Positions 1-9,500 of a DNA stretch of 64,000 bases are shown piece after piece; position 1 is the stretch's first letter, and each line of letters starts with the position of its first letter. The position numbers and the translations under genes are program-made. The stretch spans positions 562,298 to 626,297 of the forward strand of contig NZ_QLLL01000004.1 of NCBI RefSeq assembly GCF_003259335.1, given 5' to 3'. The DNA comes from Chitinophaga skermanii. GTDB lineage: Bacteria > Bacteroidota > Bacteroidia > Chitinophagales > Chitinophagaceae. Under the pieces are notes generated by a model. That model was not told the DNA's origin and did not search any database. It saw only the letters and a list, made by a program, of their open reading frames with translations.

Positions 1-14
1 ACGAATAACATACA

Positions 15-48
15 TAAAAAAAAGCGGGCTGTTAGCCAACAGCCCGCT
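15..48 (-). terminator. Rho-independent terminator of metE
   Basis: An 11-bp perfect stem (23-33 with 38-48) and a 4-base loop lie just past the metE stop codon. Read on the minus strand it is followed by a run of eight T residues. Confidence 0.85.
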
Positions 49-65
49 CGATCGTTCTACTATAA

Positions 66-2390
66 TTAAGCGCCTACTGGTACTGCAAGTCTCAGTTCTT
101 TTGCGGCGTTAACCATTTCTTCTAAGGCCGCTTTCGTTTCAGGCCAGCCACGTGTTTTCAAACCACAATCAGGGTTCACCCATAATTGTTCCGCAGGAAT
201 TACTGCTTGGGCTTTATGCATAAGGGCTACCATTTCTTGTTGAGAAGGTACGCGTGGCGAATGAATGTCGTACACGCCAGGACCAATCTCGTTCGGGTAT
301 TTGAATTCCGCGAAGGCGTCTAATAATTCCATTTGAGAGCGACTACATTCAATCGTTATCACGTCGGCATCCATGTGCGCAATGTGTTCAATAATGTCGT
401 TGAATTCGGAGTAACACATGTGTGTATGAATTTGCGTGGCATCAGCCACCCCGCTCGCCGATATTCTAAAGGCACGTACAGCCCATTGCAAATACGTTGC
501 CCAGTTTTCTTTACGCAATGGCAATCCTTCACGTATTGCCGGTTCATCAATTTGAATTACTTTAATACCTGCATCCTCTAAGTCAACTACTTCATCGCGG
601 ATGGCTAAGGCAATTTGTGTACAGGTTTCGCTGCGCGGTTGATCGTTGCGTACGAAGCTCCATTGCAAAATGGTAACCGGGCCGGTTAACATGCCTTTTA
701 CCAATTGCGAAGTAAGCGATTGTGCGAAGGAAGTCCAACGAACCGTCATGGCTGCTGGGCGACTTACATCCCCGTAAATAATTGGCGGTTTCACACAACG
801 TGAACCATAACTTTGTACCCAACCATTTTGTGAGAATACGAACCCGTTTAGTTGTTCACCGAAATATTCTACCATGTCGTTTCTTTCGAACTCGCCATGT
901 ACTAATACATCAATTCCCACTTCTTCTTGCCAACGAATAGAGGCCGTTGTTTCATCGGCAATTAACTGGTCGTATTGCGCTTGCGTTAATTCACCTTTTT
1001 TCAATTTCGCTCTCCAGCTACGTACTTCCGGTGTTTGCGGGAAAGAACCAATAGTGGTAGTAGGGAATAACGGCAATTGCAATGCAGCATGTTGTTGTAT
1101 CTTACGGGTAGCAAAAACATTGTTACGACTAGCATCTTTTTCCGTAATAGCCGCTACTCTTTGTTTCACTGCCGGGTTGTGAATAAGCGAAGAGGTTTGA
1201 CGGTTTTTATGTGCTTGGATGTTGTTTTGTAAAGCAATAGCTGCGGCCTCTTTATTTTCACCGCTAGCTAATTGTTTCAACGTAACAACCTCTTGAATCT
1301 TTTGCTTAGCAAACGCTAACCATTGTTTGATGCCAGGTGTTAACACTTGCTCATTCTTTTCCGCATCTAAGTCGCACGGTACGTGTAATAATGAGCAAGA
1401 AGGTGCAATCCAAATTCTATCAGTACCTACGGTAGCTACTGCTTGTTGGATGAATTGTAATGATGTTTCGAAGTTGTTCTTCCAGATGTTCCTACCGTCT
1501 ACTACACCTAACGATAGGTGCAAGGGGCTGTTAGCAATGTTGGTCGATAATATATCGCTGAGTTGAGCAGGGCAACGTACTAGGTCCAAATGGAGTGTAT
1601 GTACCGGTAAACTAAGTGCTGTATCCAGGTTCTCGCCATAGCACTCGAAGTAGCTGGCTAAGATGATGTGTAAGCCGGGTACTTGTTGTTGAATGCTGTT
1701 ATACACTTCCGTGTAGATCTTACGTTCTTTATCGCCTAGGTTTAAAGCGAGGCAAGGCTCGTCGAGTTGTACAAATGTGGCGCCTGCTGCTTGTAGTTGT
1801 TGTAACACTTCAATGTAAACAGGCAACAATTGTTGGATTAAATCGACGCGTTGGAAGCCGCTTTCTTTCTCTTTACCGAGCAATAAGTAGCTAATAGGGC
1901 CTACTAATACCGGCTTCGCCGCGATGCCTAATGCTTTGGCTTCGTTGAATTCTGCCAGTGCTTTATTGTGGTGAAGATAGAACGTTTGGTTCGCTGTAAA
2001 TTCAGGCACAATGTAGTGGTAGTTCGTATCAAACCACTTCGTCATTTCCATCGCCGTTACATCATACCCATCTTTTTGATAACCACGGGCCATGGCAAAT
2101 AGGAGGTCGATATGCGGTAATTGCTTTTCGTGGATCAACGCTTGGTACCTAGCAGGAATGGCGCCTACCATTAAGCTGGTGTCGAGTACTTGGTCGTAAT
2201 AGGAGAAATCGTTGCAAGGAATGAGGTCGATACCGGTTGTTTGTTGTAATAACCAGTTACCTTTTCGAATGTGGCTGGCAGCTTCGTGTAATTGTTGTTC
2301 GGAGATTTTACCGGTCCAAAATTGCTCGGAAGCTTTTTTCAATTCCCTTTGGCTGCCTATCCGCGGGTAGCCGAGGTTGTGTGTTTGCAT
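66..2390 (-). CDS. metE: Cobalamin-independent methionine synthase
   Basis: This 774-residue protein is full length for MetE, which moves a methyl group from 5-methyltetrahydrofolate-triglutamate to homocysteine without B12. The N-terminal half opens with the family start [12 protein letters not shown], and the C-terminal half carries the zinc and homocysteine site: HTHMCYS near residue 640, IECSRS soon after, and CGLKTRGW near 740. It is a cytosolic last-step enzyme of methionine synthesis. The gene stands alone, with a terminator behind it and a cobalamin riboswitch about 200 bases upstream, so expression should fall when B12 is plentiful, presumably because a MetH enzyme elsewhere then takes over (inference). 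Confidence 0.97.
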   Translation of the reverse strand: MQTHNLGYPRIGSQRELKKASEQFWTGKISEQQLHEAASHIRKGNWLLQQTTGIDLIPCNDFSYYDQVLDTSLMVGAIPARYQALIHEKQLPHIDLLFAMARGYQKDGYDVTAMEMTKWFDTNYHYIVPEFTANQTFYLHHNKALAEFNEAKALGIAAKPVLVGPISYLLLGKEKESGFQRVDLIQQLLPVYIEVLQQLQAAGATFVQLDEPCLALNLGDKERKIYTEVYNSIQQQVPGLHIILASYFECYGENLDTALSLPVHTLHLDLVRCPAQLSDILSTNIANSPLHLSLGVVDGRNIWKNNFETSLQFIQQAVATVGTDRIWIAPSCSLLHVPCDLDAEKNEQVLTPGIKQWLAFAKQKIQEVVTLKQLASGENKEAAAIALQNNIQAHKNRQTSSLIHNPAVKQRVAAITEKDASRNNVFATRKIQQHAALQLPLFPTTTIGSFPQTPEVRSWRAKLKKGELTQAQYDQLIADETTASIRWQEEVGIDVLVHGEFERNDMVEYFGEQLNGFVFSQNGWVQSYGSRCVKPPIIYGDVSRPAAMTVRWTSFAQSLTSQLVKGMLTGPVTILQWSFVRNDQPRSETCTQIALAIRDEVVDLEDAGIKVIQIDEPAIREGLPLRKENWATYLQWAVRAFRISASGVADATQIHTHMCYSEFNDIIEHIAHMDADVITIECSRSQMELLDAFAEFKYPNEIGPGVYDIHSPRVPSQQEMVALMHKAQAVIPAEQLWVNPDCGLKTRGWPETKAALEEMVNAAKELRLAVPVGA

Positions 2391-2589
2391 GTTGATGCTT
2401 TTAATTTGATAAAGAAATCAGTTAAAAGCTCTTTGCTAAACCGTCAATGTATTGATGGAAGAAATAGTGTGAAGTAGGTAGATGATAGGCATACGCCAAA
2501 GCAGCCGTTACCATTCATCATGGTCGGCATTGGCTATATGCTAGTCAGCTCAACAACTGCTTCTTTCCACGAAAGCATTGTCAAATACA

Positions 2590-2765
2590 ATAGAGGCAGG
2601 TCTCCTGGCTTGTAACATTTTTACCGTCCTTCCCATCACTACGCGGTAGAGACAGTGGACAACGAGGGTAAAAACTTTGTTGTTACTTACAGTTGCGGGA
2701 CAGCTTGTGATTTTCACACAATTCCCTATTAATTCCGTGGTAAAACGGAAACCTATACTGTTTGA
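2590..2765 (-). promoter_or_regulatory. Cobalamin (B12) riboswitch in the metE leader
   Basis: On the minus strand this region contains the B12-box hallmarks in order: a GTGTGAAAATCAC stem-loop with GCTGTCCCGCAACTGTAA at about 2690-2722, and the closing GCCAGGAGACCTGCC at 2595-2609. It lies in the metE leader, about 200 bases before the start codon. The expression platform between it and metE (2391-2590) shows no clear U-tract terminator, so control may act on translation or through a weaker structure. The function is inferred from known riboswitch-metE pairs. Confidence 0.93.
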
Positions 2766-2971
2766 GTAGATATAGATAAAGAACTTGAGGGTGCAAATTA
2801 TACAAATTTGCAGACTTTACAATTAAATCTCAGAAAGTTACAAAGCGAAGCGGTACGTTATTTACCAACAGGTGATGTACACAATACGATTATTCATTAC
2901 AAACAGGCAACAAATGTTACTGCATACTTATTGTTAAGTACAACTGCTTTATTGTAATGCTGTAAGTACAT

Positions 2972-2998
2972 AAAAAAAGCTCGTTGCGGAACGAGCTT
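2972..2998 (-). terminator. Terminator of the SMR exporter gene
   Basis: A 9-bp perfect stem (2977-2985 with 2990-2998) is followed on the minus strand by seven T residues, 24 bases beyond the stop of the 3023-3349 gene. Confidence 0.85.
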
Positions 2999-3022
2999 AT
3001 CCATTAAATGTTTTATAAGGGA

Positions 3023-3349
3023 TTAATGGGCTACAGCTTTCAACCCAATAATGCTACCAATCAAAGTAATAATAAAGAATAGGCGCCAGAAAGTAGCCGG
3101 TTCTTTAAACAAGAAAATACCTATTAGCACAGTACCTACGGCACCAATGCCTGTCCATACTGCGTAGGCTGTACCTAGTGGCAGTTGTTGGGTGGCTTTC
3201 ATCAATAAACCCATACTTAACACCAAGGAAACGGCAAAACCTGCTAACCACCAGTACATTTCGGCACCGGTTGTTTCTTTCGCTTTTCCTAAACAAGTGG
3301 TAAACCCTACTTCGAAAAGCCCGCCGATAATTAATAAGATCCAGCTCAT
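3023..3349 (-). CDS. sugE: SMR-family exporter, SugE/Gdx type
   Basis: This 108-residue, four-helix protein belongs to the small multidrug resistance family of proton-coupled exporters, which act as dimers in the inner membrane. The essential membrane glutamate is Glu13 (GGLFEVGF). The motif GTAYAVWTGIGAVG near residues 58-71 matches the SugE/Gdx branch (guanidinium or quaternary ammonium export) rather than EmrE. A Crp/Fnr regulator gene lies 69 bases upstream on the same strand, but a good -7 element at 3364-3371 suggests its own promoter. The exact substrate cannot be told from sequence, and no guanidine riboswitch was seen in the short leader. Confidence 0.9.
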   Translation of the reverse strand: MSWILLIIGGLFEVGFTTCLGKAKETTGAEMYWWLAGFAVSLVLSMGLLMKATQQLPLGTAYAVWTGIGAVGTVLIGIFLFKEPATFWRLFFIITLIGSIIGLKAVAH

Positions 3350-3363
3350 AGTATTATTTTTTG

Positions 3364-3371
3364 CAAAGGTA
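3364..3371 (-). promoter_or_regulatory. Bacteroidota -7 element (TACCTTTG) of the SMR gene
   Basis: TACCTTTG on the minus strand fits the TAnnTTTG consensus and sits 15 bases before the SMR start codon, implying a very short leader. No convincing -33 element was assigned. Confidence 0.5.
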
Positions 3372-3418
3372 CTATGCTAGTGGCGGGAAGAATTTTACAA
3401 ATGTTAAATAATACAGGC

Positions 3419-3982
3419 TTATCGACGGTCGGCCCGGATACGACTTAGGCTTACTTGAGAAATACCTAAGTAAGAAGCAATATGGCCCAGCTGCACGCGT
3501 TGCAGCAATTCGGGTTCGTTTTCGAGTAAGTCGTGGTAGCGTTCTTGGGCGGTTTTACATTGCATAGCTATCAAACGTTGCTCTGTTCGCAGCAATTCTT
3601 GCTCTGCAAACTTACGACCCCAATTTGCCAAGTGTACATCTATTTCATAGAGTTCTTTCAAATGGGCAACATTAATTTCGTAGAGCTCGCAGGGTTCTAA
3701 TAATTCAAAGCTTTCATAGCTTTTTTGACCGGCAATGTAGGTGTTAATAGAGAAGATAAAATCGCCCTCTTGCCCGAAATAAAACGTTACCTCGTCATCG
3801 CCCACCGTAGCAAATGCCCGCGCAATACCTTTACTGAGGAAATACATGCTTTCTTCAATGATATTGGCTTTCAACAGCAAAGTGCCTTTGGGGTAATGTA
3901 CCAAATGCAACTGTGCTTTCAGCAGCTCGAGAGAAGCCGCGGGGAGTGTATAAATCTTGTTAATGATGTTGTCGATGATCAT
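3419..3982 (-). CDS. Crp/Fnr-family transcriptional regulator
   Basis: The protein (187 residues from the ATG at 3982) has an N-terminal cyclic-nucleotide-binding-like beta barrel (KGTLLLKANIIEESMYFLSKG, then FGQEGDFIFS) and a C-terminal helix-turn-helix ending in LGISQVSLSRIRADRR. This is the common Bacteroidota Crp/Fnr layout. The frame stays open to a TTG at 4024, but starting at the ATG gives the usual family length and is preferred. It lacks the cysteine cluster of Fnr. Its position upstream of the SMR exporter on the same strand suggests, without proof, that it regulates that gene. Confidence 0.88.
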   Translation of the reverse strand: MIIDNIINKIYTLPAASLELLKAQLHLVHYPKGTLLLKANIIEESMYFLSKGIARAFATVGDDEVTFYFGQEGDFIFSINTYIAGQKSYESFELLEPCELYEINVAHLKELYEIDVHLANWGRKFAEQELLRTEQRLIAMQCKTAQERYHDLLENEPELLQRVQLGHIASYLGISQVSLSRIRADRR

Positions 3983-4065
3983 GACAATAGGATATTCGGT
4001 GGAAGCCTTGTTTATTTTGAACAACGCTGTTCAGCAAATATACTGGAGAATGCTACATCGCGGGC

Positions 4066-4791
4066 TTATTGCAATAGGAAATCTCCATAGAAATTGGGAA
4101 GCTCGCTGTTGTAAATGGCATTTGCCACAGCAGCTACATCATATGCCACCTTCACGATCTCTACACTTACCCCTGTTTCGCTGATATGTACAATGGCATA
4201 AGTAGCCTTCCGATCTGCTTCTTTACTTCTACCTACCGAGCCAACATTGGCGATGGTAAGTTTGCCTGCTTGTTTTATATAGGAGCAATGGGTATGGCCC
4301 ATTATTACAGCATCAACAAGTTGATGGCCAAGCATAGCTACTATATCGTTGTTGGGATGTGCTTCGTAAATGTATTCGTGATTACTGCGGGGGCTGCCAT
4401 GTACGAGTAGGATATTGGCAAACCGGGTGCCCGTTTGGTAGGTAAGCAACAGGTTGTACAGTCGTTCTGCCAGCCAGCGTTTGTTGACTTCGGTAATGGT
4501 TTGTTTGCTGTATTGAATGGCGATTTCGCGGTACGTGGTTTCTACAGCATCGTGGTGGGGTAAAGGAATAATGGGTTGATCGAAGGCGACGCGCTCATCG
4601 TGGTTACCGAGGAGAGTGGGTATTTGGCGGGATTGGAGTAGGCTTATCACTTCATTCCCCCAAGGAGCAAAATCGACCAAGTCGCCCAAGCAATAGGTTT
4701 GAGAGATATTGCGCTGGTCGATATCGTTTAGAACAGCTTGCAATGCGGGTAAGTTGGCGTGTATATCGCTGATGATGGCAATTTGTATCAT
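4066..4791 (-). CDS. Calcineurin-like metallophosphoesterase (YfcE-like)
   Basis: This 241-residue protein opens with IAIISDIHANLPAL, the DxH metal motif, followed by GDLVDFAPWGNEV (GDxxD), GNHDE, and a C-terminal MGHTHCS (GHTH). Together these are the full metal-binding set of the metallophosphoesterase superfamily and resemble the small YfcE/MJ0936 phosphodiesterases. The open frame runs to 4944, but the extra 51 residues look non-coding and overlap the divergent AraC gene, so the ATG at 4791 is chosen. The substrate is unknown. The neighbouring Crp-family and AraC-family regulators give no clear pathway. Confidence 0.9.
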   Translation of the reverse strand: MIQIAIISDIHANLPALQAVLNDIDQRNISQTYCLGDLVDFAPWGNEVISLLQSRQIPTLLGNHDERVAFDQPIIPLPHHDAVETTYREIAIQYSKQTITEVNKRWLAERLYNLLLTYQTGTRFANILLVHGSPRSNHEYIYEAHPNNDIVAMLGHQLVDAVIMGHTHCSYIKQAGKLTIANVGSVGRSKEADRKATYAIVHISETGVSVEIVKVAYDVAAVANAIYNSELPNFYGDFLLQ

Positions 4792-4891
4792 GAAATAAAT
4801 GATTGAATAACCATGCAAACCTACGCCGTTGTTACATCCTGTATTTGTAGAATGAGGTAAATAATTTGTATTTTTGGCCAAAGGATTTTGT

Positions 4892-5749
4892 ATGAAACTG
4901 GTGCAATTTGAGCCTTTATTTATGCGGCATTTTAGTACTAGCATGTGGCCATTCCCATCGCATAATCACAACCATTACGAATTAATGTTTTTGCGGCATG
5001 GAACAGGTGTACATGAACTAAACGGCCAAAAAAGCCGCTATGCAGGCGAAACGGTTTACTTCTTAGCCCCGGAAGACACGCACGATTTTTTCATCGAGGA
5101 GGAAACACAGTTTAGCGTGATTAAGTTTTTGCCGGGCGTATTGAATGGCGGTGTAAATGCCTCTTCCAACGATTACTGGGATCACTTAATTAAAAACCTG
5201 GCGAGGAAATGGACCGCGCGTACTGATAGAAGTTGTAAACCAGCCCAATTGTTACGCGCAAAAGGTATTATTGACATCATGGTGGGTGCTTGGTTGGATG
5301 AACAACAACGGGTAACAGAGGTGCATACCCACCTGTTACGGAGCTTATTGCTACTGTTGGATGAAGGCATGCAGGATGTTGACGAGCAGCCTTCCCAGTT
5401 GTATGGTGCCAACAAGATCACGGCCATGCAGAACTTCATTCATGCTAACATTCGCTATCCCGAACGGCTAACAGTAAAGAATGTAAGCAGCGAGTTTGGC
5501 ATGTCGGCTTCTAGTTTGAAGCGGTTTTTTACCCTGCAAATGGGCATGGCACTAAGCGATTACGTAGCTGCTTTGCGCTTGGAAATGATCAAGGAGAAAA
5601 TGCGTCATAGTGATGCTACGCTAACGGAGATTGGGGGCGAGTTTGGGTTTGTAGATCCCAGTCATTTCACCACCTTCATCAAAAAACGAACAGGCGTAAG
5701 TCCTTCTTCCCTCCGAAAACAATTAACCCAAACAGCGTTCAACCAGTAA
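4892..5749 (+). CDS. AraC-family transcriptional regulator with cupin sensor domain
   Basis: The protein has 285 residues from the ATG at 4892, preceded by AAAGGA; an upstream in-frame TTG at 4874 is less likely. The N-terminal third is a cupin-like ligand domain (HNHNHYELMFLRHGTGVHELNG, ending with PEDTHDFF). The last 100 residues are the two AraC helix-turn-helix motifs (LTVKNVSSEFGMSASSLKRFF and the second with FVDPSHFTTFIKKRTGVSPS). It probably senses a small molecule or envelope cue. The target is unknown. It diverges from the phosphoesterase gene, leaving only about 100 bases between them. Confidence 0.92.
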   Translation: MKLVQFEPLFMRHFSTSMWPFPSHNHNHYELMFLRHGTGVHELNGQKSRYAGETVYFLAPEDTHDFFIEEETQFSVIKFLPGVLNGGVNASSNDYWDHLIKNLARKWTARTDRSCKPAQLLRAKGIIDIMVGAWLDEQQRVTEVHTHLLRSLLLLLDEGMQDVDEQPSQLYGANKITAMQNFIHANIRYPERLTVKNVSSEFGMSASSLKRFFTLQMGMALSDYVAALRLEMIKEKMRHSDATLTEIGGEFGFVDPSHFTTFIKKRTGVSPSSLRKQLTQTAFNQ

Positions 5750-6573
5750 TGGAAGGCTGATATTGTATGTTTTTGGGCATAGCTTAAAAGACTCATACTC
5801 ACACGGCTATACGAAGTTTGCAAGAGTATTACTTTTGCTGGTAACATTATTGAAAATAGTATATATCTTAGTGCTCGAATTAATACAACGTATGTAACTT
5901 AGGACCAATTAACTAGTAATCAGTATAGTGCAGGTATATGTTTGCCCTTTTGTTTTACCTATACCAAGTAATTAATTCATATTACCGGGTGTTACCACCA
6001 TCCTTTTCTACCAATAGGCGAGAACCGACTTGTGACTGCTATTGCTATCATATGCAACCAGTTATAACCAATCATTCTTAAACTTGCACCAGCGGTAGAA
6101 GAATTTGATCCATAGAAACTAGTAATAGAAAGCAAGTGAAAGTAGTACGAGCTACTTTACAACAAGATCATTTATTTATAAATCCCTTCATGCAACATGA
6201 ACGATTGCGATCGAACGTGTAATGGAGAATTTTTATCCAATAGTACTTGGGTATAGCGTTTTTGATATAGCAACGAAGCCCATACCTAGTTTTATGGTTG
6301 TTTTAACTAAGAGCTACTGGCGCAGCCGGTGATGCTTAGCACCTTGCCAATGAACTTCCCATTAGAACTATTATGTAAAACTTTCTTCCACCTTGCATAA
6401 ATTTTACCCATATCAAAGAAGAAATTCCTAGTGGCTTATCCATGAAGATGATAAATGGTAGGCTACAAACCGGTACTAAGTATGCTTGAAAGACGTCGTT
6501 GTAAGTACTCGGTAAGTTGAATCTGTATTCAGTTAGAAGTTTATTATAAGTTAGAAAACCACGCATCATTTGT
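5750..6573. other. Long intergenic region before the giant adhesin gene
   Basis: These 824 bases hold no convincing gene on either strand. The short open frames present have poor composition and no family features. A loose inverted repeat (GGTATA at about 5932 with TATACC at about 5960) is visible. The region probably contains the promoter and a long leader of the 6.7-kb gene downstream, but no promoter could be assigned with confidence. Confidence 0.5.
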
Positions 6574-9500
6574 ATGGAAGAATTTTACACGCATCCCCAA
6601 TACGGCTGCCGTACACGAAACGTATGGACAGTTATAAAGTATTGCTTGTTACTGTTTTGGGTAACAAGTATTTCCGTATCGCTTAATGGGCAAAGGACCA
6701 CGTTGACAAACTTGCCGATTTTGCCATTTACGATAGCGGCCCCCGCTCATATCTTGGCTGGTCATTTTGAAAATCCTGTAGTAACCAATAAGCCAGGGAA
6801 AATGGCTACGAGGGTATCTTCGTTCGCTTACGTGGCACCCTCAATATTAAATTTGAATGGTGATGTGGTTACCTACAGGGAAAACAGCAGTCCTGTTAAA
6901 ATAGATGTTGGTTCGAATGCCGCCGTTTCGGATGCTGATTCTCCAAGCTTTATTGGTGGAAATATCACGGTAAGTATTGCAACTGGAGGAACGATTGATG
7001 ATATTCTTGCACCTACTAATATAGGGTCGATGATTGTTTCAGGTAATACGATTAGTTACGGTGGAAGCGCCGTAGCCACCTTTACGGGAGGTACTAATAA
7101 CACACCTTTAATCGTCACCTTTAATGCAAGCACTGCCACATCTGCCATTGTAACTCAAATCATGCGGTCTATTAGTTTTAGCAATACATCGTATGCGCCA
7201 TCAACAGCTATTAGGCAATTATCAATAACTGTTACTGATGGAGGCGGGGAAAGTACAACTGTTAATACGCAAGTATTGGTTGTTGCAGTTAATAACGGCC
7301 CGACTATCACAGCAGTAGCAAGTATGGTAGGAACGGAAGACCAGGAATTAATGTTACACTCTATTATTTTTGGCGATATGGATGCTGGAGAAGCTACCGT
7401 AGTTGTAACGCTCTCTGTGCCTAGTGGTACTTTAACATCTTCGAATGGCCCTGGTATTACCGTGTATAATAGTGGAACAAGCTCGATTAGAATTGAAGGA
7501 AGCATACCCAACATCAATGCTTTTATAGCTGCCAATAACATAAAATATATGCCGGTAGCCAATAATACGGCGGATGTACCTTTAACCATTAACATCAACG
7601 ATATGGGTAATACAGGGATCGATCCTGGTATAGGCGACCCCAATAGTGAAAGTACCCAGATGACTTCCATTTTACGATTCGTAGCAGTAAATGATGCCCC
7701 AACCATAAATGCACCGGTATGGATTGATTTAGTGGAGAATGGATCGGTACATATAACAGGCGTAACTGTTGATGATATAGATGCCGGTACTAATAACGTG
7801 CAAGTTTCGTTTATGATTCCCTTCGATGTAGGCGAATTACAAGCAACTGTTTCCGGAACAATCAATGTAAATGTGACCCCGAACGTAGTGACTTTAACCG
7901 GTAAAATAGCCGATATCAATTCTTATATCGCAGGATTAAATATAAAATACATAGCTAAAGCTAATTTGAATGGAGATGTGTTATTAGTTAGCTCTATTTA
8001 TGATTTAGGTAATACGGGCAGTGGAGGTAATTTATCGGCAAGTGCTGCTACTACGTTACGAATTAACGAGGTGAACAATGCAGGTGCAGCTCCTATTGTG
8101 CCAGTTTCTCCATTCCCAGTTATAGAGGATGTACCAACGACTATCACGCCTTTAGCATTTACTGATGTGGATGCAGGAAGTGGTAATGTAACGGTAACAA
8201 TTAGTGCTGCAACAGGTACCTTTAGTGGAATAGTTGGTGGAGGCGTAACAGTGTCGGGTGCCGGTACAGGTACCCTTACATTAAATGGTACAATAACAGA
8301 TATTAATTCTTATTGTGCAGCTGGAAATGTTTCTTATACAACAGCACCCAATAGCACGAGTGCATCAACTGTTACTGTTGTTTATAATGATAATGGGAAT
8401 ACAGGTACTGGGGGGAATATGATTAGTACCAGTACGTTTAATATAGTAGTAACGGCCGTGAATGATGTCCCGGTTATTACTGCACCAGCCAGTGTAAGTA
8501 TGAACATGAATACCACTTTTGTATTCAGCGTAGCCAACTCCATTAGCACGAATGATGTTGATAATACAAGTGCGCCAATGCGTGTGAAACTTGTTGCAAC
8601 AAACGGGGTAATGACATTAACACCTTTAGGGGGTATTACCTTTATTTCCGGCGGCCCAGGTACGAACGTAGCGAGCTTGGAAATCCAAGGCACGCCGGCT
8701 AACGTAAACGCCGCGTTATCTACTGTTACGTATAGATCTAATACAAATTATTACGGTGCAGCCTCCATCACGGTAACAGCCGATGATCTTGGCAATACAG
8801 GTACAGGTGGCCAGCAAACAAGTACAAGCGTAATAAATATCAACATAAATCCTGGTATTCCAACGATTACAAGTGTAACGTCGCCAACCTTGAATGGTAT
8901 GTTCAAAGCTGGTAATATCATAGATGTAACTGTTACGTTTAACATGCCAGTGGTTGTAACAGGTACACCATTGCTTACATTGGAAACAGGCGCCACCGAT
9001 CGCGATGCTGTTTATATAGGAGGAACAGGTACAAATACCTTGACTTTCCAATATATTGTACAGCCAGGCGATTACTCTACTGATTTAGATTATGTAAGCA
9101 CCACGGCACTTAGCCTAAATGGAGGTAGCATAAAAGCTAGTTCTATTGATGCTCAACTTACTTTACCAGCCCCAGGCGCAGCCGGTTCTTTAGGTGCCAA
9201 TAAAATATTATTGATTGATGCTGTAGTACCAACAGTTACCTCCTTAGCAGTACCCGCAGCTAAAACTTACGTGGCGGGTGAACAACTGTTATTTAGATTG
9301 AATTTATCAGAACCAATAACAGTAGCGGGCACACCTGTTATTAAATTGAACATGGGTGGCACTATTGTTAATGCAAATTTCTTATCTGGTACAGGTAGCA
9401 GCCAACTTACATTTACCTATAATATAGTAGCCGGTGATAAAGATACTGATGGCATTGAAGTAGTAGAACTTGCTATGAATGGAGGAGCTATCTTCGATAT

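Noticed and set aside
874..1182. Plus-strand open frames over metE
   Set aside because: They lie inside the highly conserved metE coding sequence, have no plausible translation start and match no family.
4792..4944. N-terminal extension of the metallophosphoesterase
   Set aside because: It overlaps the divergent AraC gene and is unlike the family, whose conserved start is the ATG at 4791.
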